From GCA-2862585 sp049890295 (GTDB lineage: Bacteria > Bacteroidota > Bacteroidia > Flavobacteriales > UBA7312): 64,000 nt of DNA. Below the pieces are notes generated by a model, which saw nothing but the letters and a program-made list of their open reading frames with translations, did not search any database and had not been told where the DNA came from. The translations under genes were made by a program, and so were the position numbers. Shown one piece after another: positions 53,487 through 62,982 of this stretch; the first letter of the stretch is position 1; every line of letters begins with the position of its first letter. Location of the stretch: contig JBMHBP010000002.1 of the NCBI GenBank assembly GCA_049890295.1, positions 124,001-188,000 on the forward strand. Direction: 5' to 3'.

Positions 53487-55604
53487 TTAGTATCCTAAAA
53501 GCTCTTGTGCTTTTTTGATTGAGATTTCCTCATCGTTATAAAAAGCAATGGGGTAACAACCTTCGAAACCTAAACTTGTTAGTTTATTGAGCCTCAGCAT
53601 AGCAGCTTGAATATTTGTAAAGGTACCAGAGGTATACCTAAATATACCTTCAGAAACTTCGGTTTTTTCAACACCATCAATTTCATTTACTTTTGCTATC
53701 TCTACAACGTCATTTTTACTGTAGACGCCAATTTGTACTTTGAAAATTATGTCTCCATAAACAGCTGCATTATCTTCGTTATAGTCTAAATCCATATAAT
53801 CCTCAGCCTTGACAATTTGACCTTCTTTAATGGCTACTACTTTAGCGTTTTCATAGCTCATATAGTATAATTCATTTCTTCTCTCAAGGGCATCCTCATA
53901 AGACGAAAATCCATCAGTAAAGACATGTTTAAATCCTTCATTATCTTTAAAAATAACAAGATCGTCAAGGTCATAAAAATCCAAATCAACTTCTTTAAGA
54001 ACATCTAGCTGTACTCTAAATACTATATCTACAAGAGGAGGGAGTGCGTCAAGCTTTGCCGATGCACGCTTGTTTCTTTCTCTAGCAATTTCGTCGTTTG
54101 TAACGGTTCTTAAATCTCCCTGAATGTCTTCAATTATCATTACATTATTATAGCCACTATTAATAAGTTGCATTTGACGTTGATTAGCTTTCAATAAGTC
54201 GTCATATTCTCCAGAATAATACACAGTATAGTTCCCTTCAATAGTACTTTTTATATTATTGATGCTCATTAGTCTGTTGATTTCTGCAGCATCCATTCCT
54301 GCAGAATGTTTAGCTATTTGAAGTTTGTAAATCTTCTGAGCATTTAAGTCAATATATTTTGCTTCTGTATAGCTGTCTTCAAACTGTTGTTGCTGTTGAA
54401 CAATTTTGTTGAATATTTTTGGCTTATAAATATCTACCAGCAGGGTATCACCCTGAATATTGACAACTTCTTTTGTTATTTTGATATATTTTTCTGCAGG
54501 ATACGTTTCTGCGAAATATGAAGTAGCATCTTTTCTTGAGGTAGCATTTAGGTAATTTAGATACATTGCTTCACTCATTTTATCAGTGAGTTGAATTCCC
54601 TTTGAACTAACCACTGCACCTAATGGAGTATTTGCTTCTTGATCCAAGTAGTCTGGAACATCGTCTTTATCAGTATCTAATGGACATCCTACAGCATCAA
54701 CCTTTACTCTAGATGGTGTGCCAATACAAAAGTCATCGACATCAGGTACGCCATCACCGTCTTCATCTTCTCTATCTAAACTTTCAAAGTTTACAATGTA
54801 GTTGTCTTTTACTTCAGAGACATATTCTTCTTTACAGTCATTACAGAATAAATCATAAACAAGATGGGCTGAGTTTACAAAATAATTATCTGAAGTACCA
54901 TCTACTACATTATCAATGTAATCAGTGTTTGTATAATGAAATGTTGAACTTAAATTAAGGTTTAATCGTTCATTTAATATTAATTTGAGTCCAATAGATA
55001 GAGGTATGTCAATTCCTTCTTTACTGTACGCTTCTGTATTTTCTGGATCTAGCAACCATTCATTTAACAGATCAATTTCATATTCATCACTTGAACTATC
55101 ATTAGAACCTTTTGAGTCAAATTTTAAATAATTTAAACCTACACCAACATAAGGAAAAAATACAGCCTTTGATTCAGGTTTTTTTAGACTATAATCGAAT
55201 CTAAAACCGATAGTATTGATGGTGCTCATGAAATTTATTGGAAGATCATTTCTATTTAGGCCATCAACTCTCACAATGCCTTCTTCCATCATTATTGTGG
55301 CATTTATGTTGTTTGTTATTTTGGAAGATAATCCTATTTGAAATCCCGATTGTCCAATAATTCCAGTATTTCTAGTATCGGAAATATCACCTCTAAAATT
55401 AAAGTTACCAAAACCAATATGTATTAATGGTTTTAAAGTCATTCTTGACTTTTGTTTTTCTACTCCAGTTGAAATTGTTGAATCAGATAGCTGTTCATCT
55501 GTTGTATTTTGATAATCTGAAGGTATATATTTAGGGTCAGGAATCTGTGCCCATGTGACCATGCAAAGAAGGCTCAAATAAATTGTTGACAGGAATTTTT
55601 TCAT
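53487..55604 (-). CDS. Outer-membrane barrel protein with TSP3 repeats and three SPOR-like repeats
   Basis: 705 residues. Signal peptide (VTWAQ). Residues about 45-260 form a beta-barrel (FGNFNFRGDIS, FFPYVGVGLNYL); about 275-325 contain Ca2+-binding thrombospondin type 3 units (DREDEDGDGVPDVDDFC, DTDKDDVPDYLD); the rest holds three repeats starting near 422, 526 and 618, each beginning IYKLQIA, VFRVQLD, IFKVQIG and containing a G-[EFT]-[YF] turn and an R...L...G/Y helix end, the SPOR pattern. SPOR domains bind denuded glycan in peptidoglycan, so this may link outer membrane and cell wall in place of OmpA. Confidence 0.72.
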   Translation of the reverse strand: MKKFLSTIYLSLLCMVTWAQIPDPKYIPSDYQNTTDEQLSDSTISTGVEKQKSRMTLKPLIHIGFGNFNFRGDISDTRNTGIIGQSGFQIGLSSKITNNINATIMMEEGIVRVDGLNRNDLPINFMSTINTIGFRFDYSLKKPESKAVFFPYVGVGLNYLKFDSKGSNDSSSDEYEIDLLNEWLLDPENTEAYSKEGIDIPLSIGLKLILNERLNLNLSSTFHYTNTDYIDNVVDGTSDNYFVNSAHLVYDLFCNDCKEEYVSEVKDNYIVNFESLDREDEDGDGVPDVDDFCIGTPSRVKVDAVGCPLDTDKDDVPDYLDQEANTPLGAVVSSKGIQLTDKMSEAMYLNYLNATSRKDATSYFAETYPAEKYIKITKEVVNIQGDTLLVDIYKPKIFNKIVQQQQQFEDSYTEAKYIDLNAQKIYKLQIAKHSAGMDAAEINRLMSINNIKSTIEGNYTVYYSGEYDDLLKANQRQMQLINSGYNNVMIIEDIQGDLRTVTNDEIARERNKRASAKLDALPPLVDIVFRVQLDVLKEVDLDFYDLDDLVIFKDNEGFKHVFTDGFSSYEDALERRNELYYMSYENAKVVAIKEGQIVKAEDYMDLDYNEDNAAVYGDIIFKVQIGVYSKNDVVEIAKVNEIDGVEKTEVSEGIFRYTSGTFTNIQAAMLRLNKLTSLGFEGCYPIAFYNDEEISIKKAQELLGY

Positions 55605-55658
55605 TTAAACTCTTATTGTTAGTGAATGTCTGTAAAACTAAAGAAAATTTGTGAGTTA

Positions 55659-56357
55659 TCAGAAGTTTGGTTTCAGCAAATATTTTGAGTAAAAATTATC
55701 TATGTATTCAACAGCTTCATCAGGAGTATCTACCAGTTTAAAAAGGTCTAAATCTTCTGGACTTATATTTTTTTCAGTTTTTAACATCACATCTTTAATC
55801 CAATCCATTAATCCTGTCCAATATTCAATTCCGACTAGTACTATTGGGAAAGCAGCAATTTTTTGAGTTTGGATTAAGGTTATTGCTTCGAAAAGCTCAT
55901 CTAATGTACCAACTCCCCCAGGCATGACAACAAAGCCTTGGGCGTATTTTACGAACATTACTTTTCTAACAAAGAAGTAATCAAAATTAATGAGTTTATC
56001 GTTGTCAATATATTCATTAGCATCTTGTTCAAATGGTAAATCGATATTTAAACCAACTGATTTTCCTTGTCCTTTGTAAGCTCCTTTATTACCTGCTTCC
56101 ATAATACCTAAACCGCCGCCAGTGATTACTCCATAACCCTTTTTTGTAAGTTTTTCGGCAATTTCCTCGGCTTGTTTATAGTATTTATTTTCTGGTTTTG
56201 TTCTAGCAGAACCAAAAATAGATACACATGGTCCAATTTTAGACAAAGCTTCAAATGCTTGTACAAACTCTGACATGATTTTAAAAATTTGCCATGAGTC
56301 ACTAGATTTTATTTCATTCCAACTTTTATCTTTAAAAGCTTTTTCAATTTTATTCAT
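55659..56357 (-). CDS. LOG-family protein (lysine decarboxylase-like fold, TIGR00730)
   Basis: 232 residues. SIFGSARTKPENKYY for phosphate binding and VVMPGGVGTLDELFEAITLIQTQKI, with the P-G-G-x-G-T-x-x-E motif, define the LOG/TIGR00730 family. Some members release cytokinin-like bases by hydrolysing nucleoside 5'-monophosphates; others are nucleotide hydrolases. The physiological role here is unknown. It begins 11 nt after uvrA in the same operon. Confidence 0.88.
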   Translation of the reverse strand: MNKIEKAFKDKSWNEIKSSDSWQIFKIMSEFVQAFEALSKIGPCVSIFGSARTKPENKYYKQAEEIAEKLTKKGYGVITGGGLGIMEAGNKGAYKGQGKSVGLNIDLPFEQDANEYIDNDKLINFDYFFVRKVMFVKYAQGFVVMPGGVGTLDELFEAITLIQTQKIAAFPIVLVGIEYWTGLMDWIKDVMLKTEKNISPEDLDLFKLVDTPDEAVEYIDNFYSKYLLKPNF

Positions 56358-56368
56358 AAGTCCGTTAT

Positions 56369-59194
56369 TTAAGTTAGTAATTCAGTTTTAAGGAAAGGGG
56401 CTGTATACCCATTGTTAGATTGTATAATTTCTTCTGGAGTTCCTTCATTGATTATTTCTCCTCCTTTATTTCCACCTTCTATTCCTACTTCAATGATATG
56501 ATCGGCCATTTTTATAACATCTAGATTGTGCTCAATTACTAAAACGGTATTTCCTTTGTTGACTATTTTTTCTAGAACTTGTAATAAGACATTAATATCC
56601 TCAAAATGTAGACCTGTTGTTGGTTCATCAAGAATGTAAAAGGTATTTCCTGTATTTTTCTTTGATAATTCACTTGCTAATTTTACTCTTTGCGATTCAC
56701 CGCCTGATAGGGTAGTGGATTGCTGACCTAATTTCACATAGCCTAACCCTACTTCATACAACGCTTTAAGTTGTCGGTATATTTTAGGATGGTTTTCAAA
56801 AAAAGATAAAGCTTGTGCAATAGTCATGTCCAATACATCTGCTATAGATTTCCCTTTATATCTGATTTCTAAGGTTTCCTTATTGTATCGTTTACTATTA
56901 CAATATTCGCAATCCACATGAACATCTGGAAGAAAGTTCATTTCTATTGTTCTGACCCCGGCTCCTTTACATTCTTCACACCGTCCACCACTAACATTAA
57001 ATGAAAATCGGCCAACTTTATAGCCTCTTGCTTTTGATTCAGGGTGTTGAGTGAAAAGGGTTCTGATTTCTGAAAAAACTCCAGTGTATGTTGCTGGATT
57101 TGAACGAGGAGTCCTGCCTATAGGGGATTGATTAACCTCAATAACTTTGTCAATATGTTCTAGTCCAGAGATAGAATCGTATTCTAAGGGTTTTTTAACA
57201 CTTTTATAAAAATATTGACTTAAAATTGGATATAGGGTTTCATTAATTAGGGTACTTTTTCCACTACCTGAAACACCAATAACACCAATAAACTTACCTA
57301 ATGGAAATTTAACATTTACATTTTTTAAGTTATTACCTCTAGCACCTTTTAGATTTATTGATTTACCATTACCTTTTCTTCTGCTAGAGTTAGGGGAAAT
57401 CATTTTTTTACCACTCAGATAATCAATTGTAAGTGAGTCGTTTTGCAAAAATTGTTTGATATTCCCTTGGGCAATAATTTCACCACCATGTGAACCTGCC
57501 CCGGGTCCTATATCAATGATATGGTCGGCCGACATTATCATATCTTTATCGTGTTCTACTACTATAATAGAATTACCGATATCGCGTAATTTTTTTAATG
57601 AGTCAATCAGTCGTTGGTTATCTCTTTGGTGAAGCCCAATACTTGGCTCATCAAGGATATAAAGGACATCAGTGAGTTGTGAACTAATTTGGGTTGCTAA
57701 TCTAATTCGCTGACTTTCACCACCAGAAATACTTCTTGCTGAACGGTTTAATGATAAATAATCAAGTCCTACATCTAAAAGAAATTGAACTCTTTTGCTG
57801 AGTTCTTTTACGATTTCATTAGCAACTATCTTTTGTTTTTTAGAAAATACAGTTGATAAGTCGTTGATCCAGTCTTGAAGTTCTACAATGTCTAATTCAG
57901 CAACCTGAGCTATATTTTTATCGTTTATTTTGAAGTATAATGATTCCTTTTTTAATCGACTGCCATTACAAGTATTACATTTTTCATTGGTCATAAAATC
58001 ATTGGCCCATCTTTTTAATTTCATCGAAGTGGAGTGTTTGTATTGTTCTTCAATAAAATTGACAATACCTTCAAACTTAATGTTGTAAGACTTATTAAGT
58101 TTAGCAGCTTTTAACTCAACTGAAAAGGATTCATTTATGCCATACAGGATAGCATTCAAACCTTTTTTTGGAATATCTTTAATTGGGGTGGTAAGTTTGA
58201 AATCGTAGAGCTTCCCAATCTTTTCAATTTGATTAATAATCCATGAATTGGATGTCGTCTTGACTGGAATAAGTCCTCCATTTTTTATACTCAAACTTTC
58301 GTTTAAGATTTTATTTATATCAACAATAGATTTTGTTCCTAAACCATTACAGTTATTACATGCCCCTTTTGGCGAATTGAATGAAAAATTATTAGGTTCC
58401 GCCTGAGGGTATGAAATTCCTGTTTTAGAACACATGAGGTGACGACTAAAAAAACGACTTTCATTACTTTCATGTTCCAAGGTCATTATTAGACCTTTTC
58501 CGTATTTCATTGCTGTTTGGATAGATTGTTTTAATCTATTTTCATTACCTTTTTTCACGGCCAAACGGTCAATGACTATTTCAATATCATGTGTTTTAAA
58601 TCTGTCTACCTTCATTCCTGGAGTAATTTCGGTTAGTACACCGTCGACTCTTACTCTCAGAAACCCTTGCTTTGCAGTTTGTTCAAATAACTCCCTGTAA
58701 TGTCCTTTTCTTGAACGTATAACAGGGGCTAGTATTAATATTTTCTTTTGATTTAATTCTTTTGTAATTATATCTAAAACTTCGTCATCAGAATATGATA
58801 CCATTTTTTCTCCTGTATTATAGGAGTATGCATCAGCTAAACGAGCAAAAAGTAATCTCAAAAAATCATAAATCTCCGTAATTGTGCCAACCGTTGATCT
58901 TGGGTTCTTACTAGTTGATTTTTGTTCAATTGATATTACTGGTGATAAGCCGTTAATTTTTTCAACTTTTGGTCTTTCAAGACCACCTAAAAATTGCCTT
59001 GCATAAGCTGAAAAGGTTTCAATATATCGACGTTGTCCTTCAGCGTAGATAGTGTCAAAAGCAAGTGACGATTTTCCACTTCCGCTCATTCCAGTTACCA
59101 CCACTAGCTGATTTCTGGGGATTGAGATATCAATATTTTTTAAATTATGTTCTTGTGCTCCGTAGATTTGAAGCAATTCTTTTGGTTTACTCAT
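56369..59194 (-). CDS. uvrA: Excinuclease ABC subunit UvrA
   Basis: 941 residues with two ABC ATPases: Walker A GMSGSGKSSLAFDT and GVSGSGKSTLINETL, signatures SGGESQRIRLA and SGGESQRVKLA. Zinc modules: the second (CNTCNGSRLKKES) and third (CEECKGAGV...DCEYCNSKRY) are complete or near-complete, while the first reads CSKTGISYPQ...CNNCNG, lacking one of the usual four cysteines. It recognises DNA lesions with UvrB in nucleotide excision repair. It overlaps the lytic transglycosylase gene by 8 nt. Confidence 0.95.
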   Translation of the reverse strand: MSKPKELLQIYGAQEHNLKNIDISIPRNQLVVVTGMSGSGKSSLAFDTIYAEGQRRYIETFSAYARQFLGGLERPKVEKINGLSPVISIEQKSTSKNPRSTVGTITEIYDFLRLLFARLADAYSYNTGEKMVSYSDDEVLDIITKELNQKKILILAPVIRSRKGHYRELFEQTAKQGFLRVRVDGVLTEITPGMKVDRFKTHDIEIVIDRLAVKKGNENRLKQSIQTAMKYGKGLIMTLEHESNESRFFSRHLMCSKTGISYPQAEPNNFSFNSPKGACNNCNGLGTKSIVDINKILNESLSIKNGGLIPVKTTSNSWIINQIEKIGKLYDFKLTTPIKDIPKKGLNAILYGINESFSVELKAAKLNKSYNIKFEGIVNFIEEQYKHSTSMKLKRWANDFMTNEKCNTCNGSRLKKESLYFKINDKNIAQVAELDIVELQDWINDLSTVFSKKQKIVANEIVKELSKRVQFLLDVGLDYLSLNRSARSISGGESQRIRLATQISSQLTDVLYILDEPSIGLHQRDNQRLIDSLKKLRDIGNSIIVVEHDKDMIMSADHIIDIGPGAGSHGGEIIAQGNIKQFLQNDSLTIDYLSGKKMISPNSSRRKGNGKSINLKGARGNNLKNVNVKFPLGKFIGVIGVSGSGKSTLINETLYPILSQYFYKSVKKPLEYDSISGLEHIDKVIEVNQSPIGRTPRSNPATYTGVFSEIRTLFTQHPESKARGYKVGRFSFNVSGGRCEECKGAGVRTIEMNFLPDVHVDCEYCNSKRYNKETLEIRYKGKSIADVLDMTIAQALSFFENHPKIYRQLKALYEVGLGYVKLGQQSTTLSGGESQRVKLASELSKKNTGNTFYILDEPTTGLHFEDINVLLQVLEKIVNKGNTVLVIEHNLDVIKMADHIIEVGIEGGNKGGEIINEGTPEEIIQSNNGYTAPFLKTELLT

Positions 59195-60155
59195 TAACTA
59201 AGCTGTCTTTAAATGATACTTTAGGGGTTAAGCTGTATATATTTTCAATTGGTATTTTAATTTCATACGTCTTTCCACTTTTATTGCTTAAATAACTTTG
59301 TCTCAACCAAGGATTGTGAATCTTCAATATTTTATAGTTAATACCATATTTGTGTGAAAAGTCTGCAAAGTTACTCACGGCACTATCTACTTTTACGGAA
59401 TAAGTTGGAATAGGTTCGTATAGATCTTCAGTTCTGAATTGAAAGCCATATTTATTAGGATTTTCAATGATAGCTTTAATGGCTAAAATTCTAAAAACAT
59501 ATCTTGACGTTTCATTATTCAATAGAAGGTCATAATATTGATTACACTGTTGCCTATTCATTTGTTTTTGAAGACCACTTCTACCCATGTTGTAGGCTGC
59601 TGCTGCTAATGTCCATGAGCCAAACTTCTCTTTTGCATTTAATAAAAAATCACAAGCAACTATAGTTGATTTTTCTAAGTGATATCGTTCATCAATTTCT
59701 GAATTGACCTCCAATCCAAATTCTTTGCCAGTGGTTTTCATTATTTGCCAAAACCCCTTAGCTCCAGCTGGTGAGGTAACATTTTCTAATCCACTCTCAA
59801 TTAATGCTAGATATTTAAAATCTTCGGGAATACCCTTTTCAATTAGAATTGGAGTTATGGTAGGAAAATATTTTGAGGCTCTTTTGTGTAATAACAAGGT
59901 GTTGGATTGCCAATAAGTGTTTTTAAGAATTTCTTTGTCATACCTTTCCCAAATATCTGGATTTTCTAGTGGTACTCTTTCATCACAAAAAAAAATATCA
60001 GCAGAAGGTTTAGGTAAAGCAAAAATGGAGTATTTAGCTTTAAAATTATCAAATACTAATTGGCTTTCTGTAGCTGGTGTTGAACTTGATGTTAAGACTA
60101 CATAACCTATTAGAGAGCAGACTCCAAGAATTAAAAAATAAATTTCTTTTTTCAT
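59187..60155 (-). CDS. Lytic transglycosylase (SLT/MltD-type catalytic domain)
   Basis: 322 residues from the ATG at 60155 (MKKEIYFLILGVC), 1 nt after the rfbC stop; the longer frame would run into rfbC. One N-terminal membrane or signal helix, then an SLT domain: catalytic Glu in LALIESGLEN, then SPAGAKGFWQIMKTTGKEFGL and AAAAYNMGRSGL. It cleaves peptidoglycan with formation of anhydro-muropeptides. Unlike MltD, no LysM repeat is recognised in the C-terminal part. Confidence 0.88.
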   Translation of the reverse strand: MKKEIYFLILGVCSLIGYVVLTSSSTPATESQLVFDNFKAKYSIFALPKPSADIFFCDERVPLENPDIWERYDKEILKNTYWQSNTLLLHKRASKYFPTITPILIEKGIPEDFKYLALIESGLENVTSPAGAKGFWQIMKTTGKEFGLEVNSEIDERYHLEKSTIVACDFLLNAKEKFGSWTLAAAAYNMGRSGLQKQMNRQQCNQYYDLLLNNETSRYVFRILAIKAIIENPNKYGFQFRTEDLYEPIPTYSVKVDSAVSNFADFSHKYGINYKILKIHNPWLRQSYLSNKSGKTYEIKIPIENIYSLTPKVSFKDSLVNE

Positions 60156-60156
60156 A

Positions 60157-60699
60157 TTAAAATGGGCTAATAAAGGGTTTAAAATTTTCTGCTTCATTAT
60201 CTTTTTGAGATACAATGGGAGAATTGACACCCCAGTCGATATTTAAATCTTTATCATTCCATAGAATTGCCCCTTCAGATTCTTTTGAATATGGTCCGGT
60301 ACATTTATAGCTAAAAATAGTGTTGTTTTCCAACGTTAAAAACCCATGAGCAAAGCCTGGAGGTATCCAAAAAATAAGTTTGTTTTCACTACTTAGAAGT
60401 ATACTTTTATGCTGACCGTATGTCGGAGATTCTTTTCTTATATCAACAGCAACATCTAAAACACTGCCATGTATAACTCTTACTAATTTGCCTTGCTCAA
60501 AAGGAGGACATTGAAAATGTAAACCTCTTAATACCCCTTTGTGTGATAGTGATTGATTATCTTGCACAAAGTCGAGATTTAATCCATTCTCTGTAAATAT
60601 TTTTTTGTTATAGCTTTCGAAAAAGTGCCCTCTTTCATCCCCATAAACGCTAGGTTCTAATATACACAACCCTTCAATTTCAGTATGTTTAATCTTCAT
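60157..60699 (-). CDS. rfbC: dTDP-4-dehydrorhamnose 3,5-epimerase
   Basis: 180 residues from the ATG at 60699 (MKIKHTEIEGLCILEP). RmlC motifs: DERGHFFESYN, QSLSHKGVLRGLHFQ with the catalytic His, FWIPPGFAHGFLTLE and GAILWNDKDLNIDW. It makes dTDP-4-keto-L-rhamnose for surface polysaccharides. No rfbA, rfbB or rfbD is in the window; instead it heads the operon with a lytic transglycosylase and uvrA. Substrate could be another dTDP-sugar. Confidence 0.92.
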   Translation of the reverse strand: MKIKHTEIEGLCILEPSVYGDERGHFFESYNKKIFTENGLNLDFVQDNQSLSHKGVLRGLHFQCPPFEQGKLVRVIHGSVLDVAVDIRKESPTYGQHKSILLSSENKLIFWIPPGFAHGFLTLENNTIFSYKCTGPYSKESEGAILWNDKDLNIDWGVNSPIVSQKDNEAENFKPFISPF

Positions 60700-60766
60700 A
60701 ATTTTTATAAAGTATAAAGATACAAAACAATGCTGACTATAAATTCGCCTGTTGCTAATATTAAAG

Positions 60767-60774
60767 TATATTTG
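60767..60774 (+). promoter_or_regulatory. -7 box TATATTTG of the FKBP gene
   Basis: Exact consensus 19 nt before the ATG at 60794. Confidence 0.45.
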
Positions 60775-60793
60775 CAATCCTAAAATTATCATT

Positions 60794-61453
60794 ATGAAAA
60801 AATTGATTTTATCCCTAATTGTGCTAATGGGGCTTTCAAATATTAATGCACAAAATTTAAATACTGAAATGGAAAAGGTTAGTTATAGTTTAGGAATAAA
60901 TGTTGCTAAAAGTGTTAAAAGTCAAGGCTTAGAGAGTATAGATGCAGATGCTGTTGCACAAGCATTTAAAGATGTTTTTGAAGGAAAAACATTACAAATT
61001 TCTGAAGAGGAGGCTAATTTGGTTTTAAACGATTATTTTAAAAAAATGGCTGATAAAAAGAAAGAACAGAATGTTGCAGCAGGTCAAGCATTTTTAGCTG
61101 AAAATGCGAAGAGAGAAGCGGTAATTACTACTTCTTCAGGTCTGCAATATGAAGTGTTAACAGAAGGTTCTGGTGATTCCCCAAAAGAGACTGATAAAGT
61201 TACTGTTCATTATCATGGTACTTTAATTGATGGAACTGTTTTCGATAGTTCTGTTGAAAGAGGTGAGCCTGCTTCATTTCCTGTAAATGGCGTTATTCCT
61301 GGTTGGGTTGAAGCTTTACAATTGATGAAGCCTGGTGATAAGTTTAAACTATTTATTCCCTCCAATCTTGCTTATGGTGAGAGAGGTGCTGGTGGTTCAA
61401 TTGGACCAAATTCAACATTAATTTTTGAGGTAGAATTAATTTCTGTTAACTAG
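60794..61453 (+). CDS. FKBP-type peptidyl-prolyl isomerase, exported
   Basis: 219 residues from the ATG at 60794. Signal peptide (SNINAQ), an FKBP_N dimerisation domain (SYSLGINVAKSVKSQGLESIDADAVAQAF, about 25-110) and a C-terminal FKBP domain (VTVHYHGTLIDGTVFDSSVERGEPASFPVNGVIPGW, AYGERGAGG), as in Mip and FkpA. It folds periplasmic or outer-membrane proteins. Single gene with its own terminator. Confidence 0.92.
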   Translation: MKKLILSLIVLMGLSNINAQNLNTEMEKVSYSLGINVAKSVKSQGLESIDADAVAQAFKDVFEGKTLQISEEEANLVLNDYFKKMADKKKEQNVAAGQAFLAENAKREAVITTSSGLQYEVLTEGSGDSPKETDKVTVHYHGTLIDGTVFDSSVERGEPASFPVNGVIPGWVEALQLMKPGDKFKLFIPSNLAYGERGAGGSIGPNSTLIFEVELISVN

Positions 61454-61470
61454 AAATTTAACTGATAGTC

Positions 61471-61503
61471 AAAAAAAAACCTCGCACTAGCGAGGTTTTT
61501 TTA
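61471..61503. terminator. Bidirectional terminator between the FKBP gene and lpd
   Basis: Stem AACCTCGC / GCGAGGTT, loop ACTA, with A and T tracts on both sides. Serves both convergent genes. Confidence 0.92.
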
Positions 61504-61520
61504 TATGTAGTAAATTAGTT

Positions 61521-62909
61521 TTACATGTGTATGACTTCACCATAAGCATCTGCTACAGCTTCCATTACTGCCTCACTCATTGTAGGATGGGGGTGAACAG
61601 CTTTTAAAATTTCATGTCCTGTTGTTTCCAGTTTTCTAGCTACAACGGCTTCAGCAATCATTTCAGTAACGTTATAGCCAATCATATGGCAACCTAACCA
61701 TTCGCCATATTTTGCATCAAAAATTACTTTTACAAAACCGTCTTTGTGTCCTGCAGCTGAGGCCTTTCCAGAGGCAGAGAATGGGAATTTACCTACCTTT
61801 ACTTCATAACCGGCTTCTTTAGCTGCTTTTTCAGTATACCCAACAGATGAAATTTCGGGTGAGCAATATGTACATCCGGGAATGTTTCCATAGTCCAGTG
61901 GTTCTGGATTTTGTCCTGCAATTTTTTCAACACAAATAATACCTTCTGCTGATGCAACATGGGCTAATGCTTGTGTTGGTAAAACATCTCCAATTGCGTA
62001 GTAACCGGGAATGTTTGTTTGGTAAAAATCGTTAACAATTAATTTGCCCTGATCTGTTACTATTCCAACATCTTCTAAACCTAAATTTTCAATATTTGCA
62101 GTGATACCTACAGCAGATAATACAACATCACACTCAATGACTTCCTCACCTTTCTTGGTTTTGACAGTAACTTTACAGTTTTTGCCAGAAGTATCAACAC
62201 TTTCTACTGATGAATTTGTCATGACAGAGATACCGCTTTTCTTAAATGTTCTTGCTAACTGTTTTGAGACGTCTTCATCTTCAACTGGAACAATCGTGGG
62301 CATATATTCAACGACAGTAACATCAACCCCCATTGTATTGTAGAAATAAGCAAATTCAACACCTATTGCTCCAGATCCAACGACCACCATTTTTTTAGGT
62401 TTATTCTTCAAAGTCATTGCTTTTCTATAGCCAATGATTTTTTCACCATCTTGAGGTAAATTTGGCAACTCTCTGGAACGGGCACCAGTTGCAATTATAA
62501 TACTTGAAGCACTATATTCAGTTGTTTTACCATCGGTATCGACAACATCTACCTTCTTGCCTGCTTTTATTTTTGCAGTACCCATAATGACTTCAATTTT
62601 ATTTTTTTTCATTAAGAAGTCAATTCCTTTACTCATACCGTTGGCAACGTCTCTTGAGCGTGATACTACTTTTGTGAAATCAGCATCTGCTTCTTTAACA
62701 GCTATACCAAAATCTTCTGCATGATTAATATAATCAAATACTTGAGCAGATTTTAATAATGCTTTAGTGGGAATACAACCCCAATTTAAGCAAACTCCAC
62801 CAAGAGATTCTTTTTCTATGATAGCTGTTTTTAATCCTAATTGAGAAGCACGAATGGCGGTTACATATCCACCTGGTCCACTTCCTATTACTATAACATC
62901 AAAATTCAT
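61521..62909 (-). CDS. lpd: Dihydrolipoyl dehydrogenase
   Basis: 462 residues. FAD motif GSGPGGYVTA, redox disulfide C40-LNWG-C45, NAD motif VVVGSGAIGVEFAYFY and the C-terminal His-Glu pair in AVHPHPTMSEAVMEA. It is the E3 subunit of pyruvate, 2-oxoglutarate and branched-chain dehydrogenase complexes. No E1 or E2 genes are adjacent. Own promoter (exact -7 box) and terminator. Confidence 0.96.
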   Translation of the reverse strand: MNFDVIVIGSGPGGYVTAIRASQLGLKTAIIEKESLGGVCLNWGCIPTKALLKSAQVFDYINHAEDFGIAVKEADADFTKVVSRSRDVANGMSKGIDFLMKKNKIEVIMGTAKIKAGKKVDVVDTDGKTTEYSASSIIIATGARSRELPNLPQDGEKIIGYRKAMTLKNKPKKMVVVGSGAIGVEFAYFYNTMGVDVTVVEYMPTIVPVEDEDVSKQLARTFKKSGISVMTNSSVESVDTSGKNCKVTVKTKKGEEVIECDVVLSAVGITANIENLGLEDVGIVTDQGKLIVNDFYQTNIPGYYAIGDVLPTQALAHVASAEGIICVEKIAGQNPEPLDYGNIPGCTYCSPEISSVGYTEKAAKEAGYEVKVGKFPFSASGKASAAGHKDGFVKVIFDAKYGEWLGCHMIGYNVTEMIAEAVVARKLETTGHEILKAVHPHPTMSEAVMEAVADAYGEVIHM

Positions 62910-62934
62910 TTTCTAGTGTTTTTAAATCCGTCAG

Positions 62935-62942
62935 CAAATCTA
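62935..62942 (-). promoter_or_regulatory. -7 box TAGATTTG of lpd
   Basis: Exact consensus 25 nt before the ATG; a possible -33 TTG lies 25 nt further upstream. Confidence 0.45.
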
Positions 62943-62982
62943 ATAAATTCTTCCACAGTAAACGAAGCAATCTGCTAATACT

